Source: Aulostomus chinensis
Taxonomy: Eukaryota; Chordata; Actinopteri; Syngnathiformes; Aulostomidae
Assembly: GCA_037954235.1 (NCBI GenBank)
Contig: JBBMOA010000021.1
Coordinates: 5,795,001-5,859,000 of the forward strand
Direction of reading: 5' to 3'
DNA: 64,000 nucleotides
The position numbers were made by a program, and so were the translations under genes. Of this stretch, positions 58,001-64,000 are shown in pieces (within the stretch, counting starts at the first letter, position 1; the number at the start of each line of letters is the position of its first letter). The notes under the pieces are model-generated. The model saw nothing but the letters and a program-made list of their open reading frames with translations. It did not search any database and was not told where the DNA came from.

Positions 58001-61000
58001 TCCTGGTCTTGTGTCCGCAAAGGCCACAACATATGTGTTATGATATATGAACACATACACGAATCAAACCTTTCACTGACCCCTCATGCCTCATAGATGG
58101 GGACTTGGTCATCTTGAGACATCTCACGCCAGGATGGAAGTGTTTCATCCCTCAGATCCACTTTGTAATGACCCATCTTAAGGGGACAAATGGAGCTGAG
58201 CTCTACTTGTAAAATATCCACTGGATCAACTTGCCTGTTGGGACTTCTTCTCTCATTTATTCAGGTTTTTCCCCTCCATTTCTCACCTGTCTGTAAATTT
58301 CTCCCCGTTTTGACTTGCAAGCATGCTTGCTGGCATTTGGTTTGAATAAGTCTTCCTCAGGTGTGACAGAACGTTTCAATCTGATGTATTTCTTCCTACA
58401 AAAGTTCAACACCGTGTGGCACAGAATGCAACAAGAACTGCAAATGTGACGCCGTTGTTTAACATGCATGTCGTAAATATAATGTCAGGCTTTCAGACTG
58501 TGCCTGTGCGGGTGGGATGCGGTGGATGTCAGCTGGATGTTCTGGCGGCTGCTGCCCCTTTCTCTGGCTTTTCTACAAACCTCAAATCAAAGCTACTTCA
58601 TCATATAATGATGCTGTGTCTCGGGCTGGGTAGCGTCCATAATGATCCAAGACGAGTTTGTCTGATACTTTTTAAAATACCAGCTAAATTCCATTTTTAA
58701 CAAAAATGAAAAAGACATCACATATCAACAACCTTCAGTGTTCCTTTTCAGATTCTTGGCCTTTTTACGTACACAAAAATATTGTCATAACACGAAAATA
58801 TGAACCAATTCTTTACCAAAATTTGGTGTAACTTCATTTGTCCATTTAATCTCGTGGGTTTTTTCCCCCCACTCAGAGCAGTTTAAACCACAACGTGAAG
58901 ATTTACTCCTGAGCTACTGAATAAGAAGACATCTCTCATTGCTATAGAAGGAGGATGTCGAACACCCAGCCCCGACGCTGACCTCAGAGGTCGTCCGACT
59001 TCTCTCATTGCTGCGGTGACGACACAACGGCTGAAGACGATCTGATTTGGCCGGCTTTCACTGATTATTAACAAATCCCAGTCATCATTTAATGTTTTTA
59101 ACCACTTCTGTGTTTGTTTGTTACCCATTTATTAAAAATGTTTGCTCAAAAGAAAATAACTCTAGTTTCTAGTTGGCTGTGATGATAGTGTTGTATGACA
59201 AATCTATTTAGTATGGTGACCTGTGGCCCTCTTTTATTTGTTTTTTTTTTCTTTTATATTTCCTTTCTGTGTGATCCAAGGAACAATAATCTCTCTGTGT
59301 TGTCTCTGCCCCATCCTCCCCTTGTCTTGTGTGGTTTCTCTGCTGTGAAACATTGCAGCAGGACAGAAATAACCTGGTAAGTAGGACGGAGCGATGGGAT
59401 CCACCATGCTCTTTAGCTCCTCATACGTCTGCTCTTGTCAACAAACCATTTTTCCATCTTTTTGTTACATGCTGTATTGGGTGCATTTTTTAATTCAGCG
59501 ACTCAACAAGAGGTCGAAGAGTTGCGGGAACTCTGCCAGACGTTGAACTCCGTTCTCTCTCGCGTCTTGAGACGGATGACAAAAAAAAAAAGCAAAATAC
59601 AACAACAAATATTCTCGTCTACAGTTATATGCTCTGTATATTAATCTGTTGCTTTAAATGTTTGTTGCATCAAATAATCACCCATTTTCAGTTGTTTGTT
59701 TTTTGTACCTAAATGTAACGATGTTAAACAAAATGTCTATTGGCTATTGGACTGTGTACAACCATTCTGGATTTTATGGGAATTTTTCTCTGCATTTTTA
59801 ATGTCAGGAAAAATGTGATTTGTCTCGCTGATAATGTAGAACCCCTCAAGGTTTAAGATGCAAGTCGTGCAAATTTATTTTTAAATGCTTCGTGGTGCTG
59901 TATCAGTGCATTTTTGCTGGTCCAGCAAGGATTACAGAACGCACCCAATGTTGGGATCCCATTTTGGTTTTTATGTCGGTTCTCGTGTGACGTTGTTTTT
60001 GACGTTTTCTTTACCTCTATTGTTCTAACATTATTCATTCTTCATTCATTTGTTATGTAACAACACTTCTCCTTGTCTAATCCACACCTCCTTCACGCCA
60101 TACAATGGAAAAAAAAAAAAAAAAAAAAAAAGGACAAATATTGAGCCTTGTCCACTATGATAGAATCAACCAGAATCATTTCTTTAAGGTTTTACATGTT
60201 TCATTTTATTTCAGAACCCAAATCAAAAGCCGGTCATCCTGAGAAAGAGGCGTCAGAGAATTAAGATCGAAGCCAACTGGGAGCTCTTCTACTACAGGTA
60301 TCACGTGATCATTGGTGTATTTCCAGGCACGTGTGTGACACTAATTGTGATTCATTTTTTCCAGAATTGTCTCTCAATGTTTATGAGTTTACTTTATGAT
60401 ACAGTACGTTAATATTTTTGTGGTCATGGACTGACAAAGTCATCGCCCGAGTTCCTTTTCCGTCTCCTCAAGATTCCAGCTGGACCACGCGCGCTCCAAC
60501 CTAATCTGGAACCTGAAGACGAGGGAGGAGCTGCGGGACGCTCTAGAGGGGGAGATGCGTGCCTTCAACGTGGACCGTGAGCTTGGCAATGCGGCTGTCA
60601 TCTCCTGGAACCACCAGGAGTTTGAGGTTTTCCGTTTTGCCATAATAACTGAGGATGTTTTCGGTGCTGTTTGTGTCTCGTGGTCAGAGAATTATAGCAT
60701 GTAAACATCCGCCTGTGTACGTCTGCAGGTGAAATACGAGTGCCTTTCCGATGAGATAAAAATAGGCGATTATTACTTACGTCTGTTGCTGGAGGAGGAT
60801 GAAAATGAAGAATCGAGTGCCATCAAGAGATCGTAAGACTACAGCACGGTCAAACCCAACTGCTTTATTAAGTATTAGATTCTAAAGTGTAATTTTTATT
60901 GCTTTTACTTCCCCCCCTTTTAGATACGAGTTCTTCAACGAGCTCTACCATCGCTTTCTGCTCACACCCAAAGTTACGATGAAGTGCCTGTGCTTGCAGG

Positions 61001-63549
61001 CGCTGGCTATAGTCTACGGGAAATGCTTTGAGGAGATCGGCCCGTTCTCAGACACAAAATACATAGTCGGCATGCTGGACCGCGTGAGTACAGGCAACCT
61101 GTTGTCATAGAGGTCAAGGTATTGCTGCTTGGACTGATCTGGAATTCCTCTTTTGTGGTTGCAGTGTACAGACAAACTGGAACGAGACCGACTCATCCTC
61201 TTCCTCAACAAACTCATTCTCAACAAGGTAAATCAAGTAAATCCCTCCTGTCGCTCGATGTTCATTAACGGATTTCCAAAATTCATGAAAGAAAAATAAA
61301 CCTCTTGCACCACAGAAAAATGTGAAGGAAGTGATGGACTCAAACGGAGTGCGAATCCTGGTGGACCTGCTCACTATGGCCCACCTGCACACCAGCAGAG
61401 CTACTGTGCCACTACAGGTAAACACGGGGCTGCTCAGGGCTCTCAAGGGACACAAAGAAGAGACGCCATTGCCGCCCGCCAGTATTGGGGATATTTATGT
61501 CACGATTAAGAGGACGAATGTTTGTTGTTGTTTTTCAGGACAAAATCTTCACCGTTAAAATTCACTTTTCCACATGATTTCCAACACAAAAGGTGCAAGG
61601 AAATCCCATGCAGCATTTCTTACAAGCTTAACTGAAACTTTAAATCCATGATAAAGAAAGATTAGAATATTGTAAATTAATACAATTTTGGGCAATTTAA
61701 TCAGCAATTACATAAAAAAATACAGATTCTGAAAACTGTAAAAGTGCTAAATAACACGCCGCCCCTCATGATGAGGAAAACAGAACTCTGATACAGTAAC
61801 AGGACTTGTCCTGTGCCTGTACTACACTCATGGAACCCATTTATTTCATGTAGCTTTTTGATCTGTTAAATATTTTGAGAAATCTGTGAAGGGATTCATG
61901 ACGTTTACATACAAATGGAGGGAGGGGGGAAAATTAATGAAAGCTCTTGAGCACAAAAAAAGTCAGCAAAGTGTTTCCAAAATAATGGAGTCCGGTCATT
62001 GTACTCATTTCACAACCTGCTTCTCACCAGAGATCTTGATTTCCACAGAGCAATGTTTTGGAAGCAGCACCCGACATGAAGAGGGAGAGCGAGAAGGAGT
62101 GGTACTTCGGTAACGCAGACAAGGAAAGAAGAGGACCTTTCAGTTTTGAAGAGGTGTGTAATCCTCCTTTAAAAAAAAAAAAAAAGCCAAGCACTGAGTA
62201 AGACTGCTTTTTAATGGAAGTTTAAAGAAGGAATTTCTCTGTATTCTTTTAATAAATGGGATTTAGAAAGAAAAAAGCTTGATTTATGTTTTTAATCATT
62301 TATATATGAGCATTAAGGCATGAAACGGGGGAGGTCACGTCATTTGATATTTAGCTATTTTTGTATGTTTCTGTCATAATGCAGTGCAGTGAAAGTTTGC
62401 GTAATTACTGTGTCTAAGTCATCCATCCTTCCATTATCTACAATTTATCCTGTTAATGGTCGCAGGGGTGCTTGAGCCTATCCCAGCAGCCTTCGGGCGA
62501 GAGGCGGGGTTCACCCTGGACGGGTCGCCAGTCTCTTAAGTCATCTAATTGTGTTTTTATTCGTGCCTCTCCAGATGCAGGAGTTTTGGAGCACAGGTGT
62601 CCTGACAGCGAAGACGCGCTGCTGGGCTCAGGGGATGGACGGATGGCGACCCCTGCAGGCCATCCCTCAGCTGAAATGGTGCCTCCTGGCCACCGGACAG
62701 GCGGTGATGAACGAGTCCGACCTGGCGACGCTAATCCTTAATATGCTCATCACCATGTGCTCCTACTACCCCAGCAGGTGGGAAGCACATAGAAATACCT
62801 CTGTGGCTACGTCCGCCCATCAGTGTTTCATGTTTTGGAAGAAAACCAAACTTTTGTCTCTTCTTCTTCCAGGGATCCAGACAATGCCATTATCCGTCCT
62901 TTGCCCAAGATCAAGAGGATGATAGGTGACAATGCTTGCCTCCCTCACATTGTTCAGGTACTGGACTGTTTAAATGTGATTTATCTGTTCAGGAGTGTTC
63001 ACCAATAATGTCTTATGGTCTGTCCTTCCTGTTTATTTTCCTCTATAGCTGCTTTTGACCTTTGACCCCATCCTGGTGGAAAAAGTAGCCAATGTTCTCT
63101 ACCTTGTGATGCAAGACAACCCCAATCTGCAGCGCCTGTACTTAACGGGGGTCTTCTTCTTCATTATGATGTACACAGGCTCCAATGTGCTTCCTGTAGC
63201 GAGGTAACGGCTCACCACATCCGAAATGATGCAGACTCTTTTTTTTTTTTTTTTTTTTAACCAAAAGCCCATCAAATCCTTCACAGAATATCTTAGCCTG
63301 TGGGGAGACTTTCAGTATTCTGTCTTTTGGTTGTCATGGGTGCCTCATGGCAATGTGAACACAGCACCAAATGTTTCCTTTTATTTTTTTTTAATGCTTT
63401 GTCTTCCTTGCTTGGGCTTCGCGTAACACTTAAAAAACTACAGATGTAACTCGTCTGATGTAGTTTTAACAAAATTAATGCACATATTTCAAAGACCAAA
63501 TCATTTGATGTAATCAACACTGATAGAAAAGAAAATTAAACATGATGTA

Positions 63550-63582
<33 letters not shown>

Positions 63583-63956
63583 TGTGTTTGAGGGCTCAGA
63601 GTAGAGTCAGTTTGCACTCCAGTTGATTCTTCTGACGCTGCTGTGGTTTCAGGTTCCTGAAGTACACCCACCTGAAGCAGGCCTTCAAATCAGAGGAGGT
63701 AGCTTTTATTTTTATTTTTTACAGATTTCTGCCCTAAACATCATAACAGTGATGAATATAATCCTCTTTTGGAACTGACATACAGTTGTTGTACCCTCCA
63801 GTCTAAAGGCCAGGACATAGTACAGCGGAGTGTACTGGGACCAGTTCTACCAGAGGCCATGGTGTGTTATCTTGAGAACTACGAGGCTGAGCGCTTCTCT
63901 GAAATATTCCTTGGAGAATTTGACACACCTGAGGCCATTTGGAGCAGCGAGATGAG
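44508..63956 (+). CDS. dnajc13: DnaJ homolog subfamily C member 13 (RME-8), N-terminal part, runs off the right edge
   Basis: Large endosomal Hsc70 co-chaperone that works with the retromer/SNX-WASH system in endosome-to-Golgi sorting and recycling. The start is MNVVKDNKDLACFYTTK, closely matching the mammalian N-terminus. Thirty-one constitutive coding exons in this window join in frame with GT-AG introns and encode about 1,207 of the roughly 2,240 residues expected. The last exon here (63802-63956) ends in phase 2, at about the point reading SSEMR, so the gene continues. The J domain (near residue 1300 in the family) is not in the window. Order seen: N-terminal PH-like/PI3P-binding region, armadillo-like helical region, GYF-like module from about residue 975, then helical IWN-type region. 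There are no internal stops and no frameshifts. Confidence 0.96.
44576..50715 (+). other. dnajc13 intron 2 (largest intron)
   Basis: 6.1 kb between exon 2 and exon 3. It contains a near-ideal G-quadruplex motif on the transcribed-RNA strand (46578-46601) and a simple-repeat-free block of more even composition around 45.68-45.99 kb that could be an intronic regulatory element. No nested coding gene was seen. Confidence 0.5.
46578..46601 (+). other. G-quadruplex-forming motif in dnajc13 intron 2
   Basis: Four G-runs of 7, 6, 4 and 4 are separated by single T residues. That is the pattern that folds most readily into a parallel quadruplex. It lies on the plus strand, so both the DNA and the dnajc13 pre-mRNA could form it. 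Confidence 0.7.
55933..57561 (+). CDS. dnajc13: dnajc13 coding exons 13-20 (about residues 450-735)
   Basis: Exons: 55933-56032, 56139-56246, 56389-56544, 56636-56692, 56783-56904, 57075-57150, 57238-57333, 57421-57561. They encode a helical, armadillo-like segment. Landmarks are HDDYDLRQEQLNKASLLSS, GTGALVISSLLDFLTFALC, ETTEGQQFDMLLEMVA, GAGLVMKAIIEEGDKEIAT, ALPRHLHTSLFTISSDQRM, QLSRHLVGLW and EVEKFAKEKADLVLMHWRD. Exon 13 ends ATGTGT before a GTACGT donor; the neighbouring GTGTAC is an alternative that would break the frame. The block ends with GIAQKE, after which the optional microexon would be inserted. Confidence 0.93.
57562..60214 (+). other. dnajc13 intron between exons 20 and 22
   Basis: 2.65 kb. 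It holds the candidate microexon at 59359-59376 and a 23-nt poly(A) run at 60109-60131. Nothing else recognisable was seen; the rest is ordinary AT-rich intron. Confidence 0.5.
59359..59376 (+). CDS. dnajc13: Candidate in-frame 18-nt microexon of dnajc13 (QDRNNL), possible tandem acceptor
   Basis: Inside the 2.65-kb intron between exon 20 (ending ..AQKE) and exon 22 (starting NPNQKP) lies a pyrimidine-rich stretch, then TTGCAG, then 18 nt encoding QDRNNL, then a strong GTAAGTAG donor. Both flanking junctions are phase 0, so inclusion keeps the frame. The acceptor is a NAGNAG (GCAGCAG), so a 15-nt form (DRNNL) is also possible. UGC triplets sit just upstream, as in SRRM4-dependent neural microexons. 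Skipping reproduces the usual protein (KENxNQKP). Predicted, not proven. Confidence 0.5.
60215..61417 (+). CDS. dnajc13: dnajc13 coding exons 22-27 (about residues 736-957)
   Basis: Exons: 60215-60297, 60473-60626, 60729-60832, 60924-61083, 61165-61227, 61316-61417. Landmarks are RKRRQRIKIEANWELFYYR, DHARSNLIWNLKTREEL (an IWN-type motif), SWNHQEFEVKYECL, IKIGDYYLRLLLEEDENEE, YEFFNELYHRFLLTPK, CLCLQALAIVYGKC, DKLERDRLILFLNKLILNK and SNGVRILVDLL. Exon 23 ends at a weak donor (GAG before GTTTTC); the frame and the family sequence require that site. Phases close throughout. Confidence 0.93.
62049..63956 (+). CDS. dnajc13: dnajc13 coding exons 28-33: GYF-like domain and following helices
   Basis: Exons: 62049-62153, 62575-62777, 62873-62957, 63049-63203, 63653-63698, 63802-63956. 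Exons 28-29 encode a GYF_2-type module from about residue 975: EWYFGNADKERRGPFSFEEM then WSTGVLTAKTRCWAQGMDGW and RPLQAIPQLKW. The aromatic WYF and the GPFS core are present. Later exons carry [70 protein letters not shown] and EAMVCYLENYEAERFSEIF. The last exon ends AG before GTAGGA, phase 2, 44 nt from the window edge. Confidence 0.93.
62419..62534 (-). mobile_element. Severely 5'-truncated SINE tail in a dnajc13 intron
   Basis: About 116 bp matching the tail half of the 28963-29346 element, including GCCTATCCCAGC, CTTCGGGCGAGAGGC and GGGTTCACCCTGGAC. The (CCAT)n end is on the left. Direct repeats TAAGTCATC at 62415-62423 and 62537-62545 overlap or flank it and look like a 9-bp target duplication. 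It lies in the intron just upstream of exon 29. Confidence 0.75.
63550..63587 (+). repeat. (GT)n microsatellite with GC core in a dnajc13 intron
   Basis: GT tract interrupted by GCGCGC, in the intron before exon 32. Confidence 0.95.
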
Positions 63957-64000
63957 GTAGGAAGTCTGAAAAGTGTCCAGTAAGTACGGAAGGTTGGTGG

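Overview
This window is vertebrate nuclear DNA, almost certainly from a ray-finned (teleost) fish. The genes are split by short GT-AG introns. The intergenic DNA is AT-rich and full of (CA)n, (TA)n and (GATA)n microsatellites. The tRNA-headed SINEs and small inverted-repeat elements are of types common in teleosts. The encoded proteins match vertebrate families along their whole length. No prokaryotic, viral or organellar genes were seen.

Layout. Positions 1-21.7 kb hold no protein-coding gene I can support. They hold microsatellites, one complete SINE with a 13-bp target duplication (4399-4644), a TA-flanked 275-bp MITE-like element (15121-15395), a second inverted-repeat element (20.67-21.10 kb), a CpG-rich promoter-like patch (8.8-9.5 kb), and several simple-repeat-free blocks that look like conserved non-coding DNA (best at 13.84-14.19 and 17.04-17.42 kb). 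From 21.74 to about 24.6 kb on the minus strand lies a CCR9-type chemokine receptor gene. Its coding region is in two exons (18 + 351 = 369 residues), with two further 5' non-coding exons and an upstream ORF. A compound GATA/GACA/GGTA array with a roughly 60-bp higher-order period lies just upstream of it. Positions 25-30 kb hold repeats, including a SINE nested inside an older repeat.

From 30.0 to 37.7 kb on the minus strand lies lztfl1 (BBS17), complete in 10 exons and 297 residues, with two RFX X-box-like sites upstream of its start. From about 40.93 kb to the right edge on the plus strand lies the first part of dnajc13 (RME-8): a non-coding exon 1, then 31 constitutive coding exons and one candidate 18-nt microexon. 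They encode about 1,207 residues, up to and past the GYF-like domain. The J domain lies beyond the window.

How the genes relate. lztfl1 and dnajc13 are divergent, about 3.3 kb apart. Both act in membrane traffic: lztfl1 regulates BBSome and ciliary traffic, and dnajc13 is an endosomal Hsc70 co-chaperone. ccr9 is an immune homing receptor that is also next to LZTFL1 in mammals, so that pair is old synteny. I found no undescribed multi-gene system. The most worthwhile leads are the dnajc13 microexon with a tandem NAGNAG acceptor, the paired X-boxes of lztfl1, the ccr9 leader with its uORF and adjacent repeat array, and the enhancer-like blocks at the left. All intron-exon structures are read by eye from splice sites, reading frame and family knowledge; no alignment or transcript data were available.
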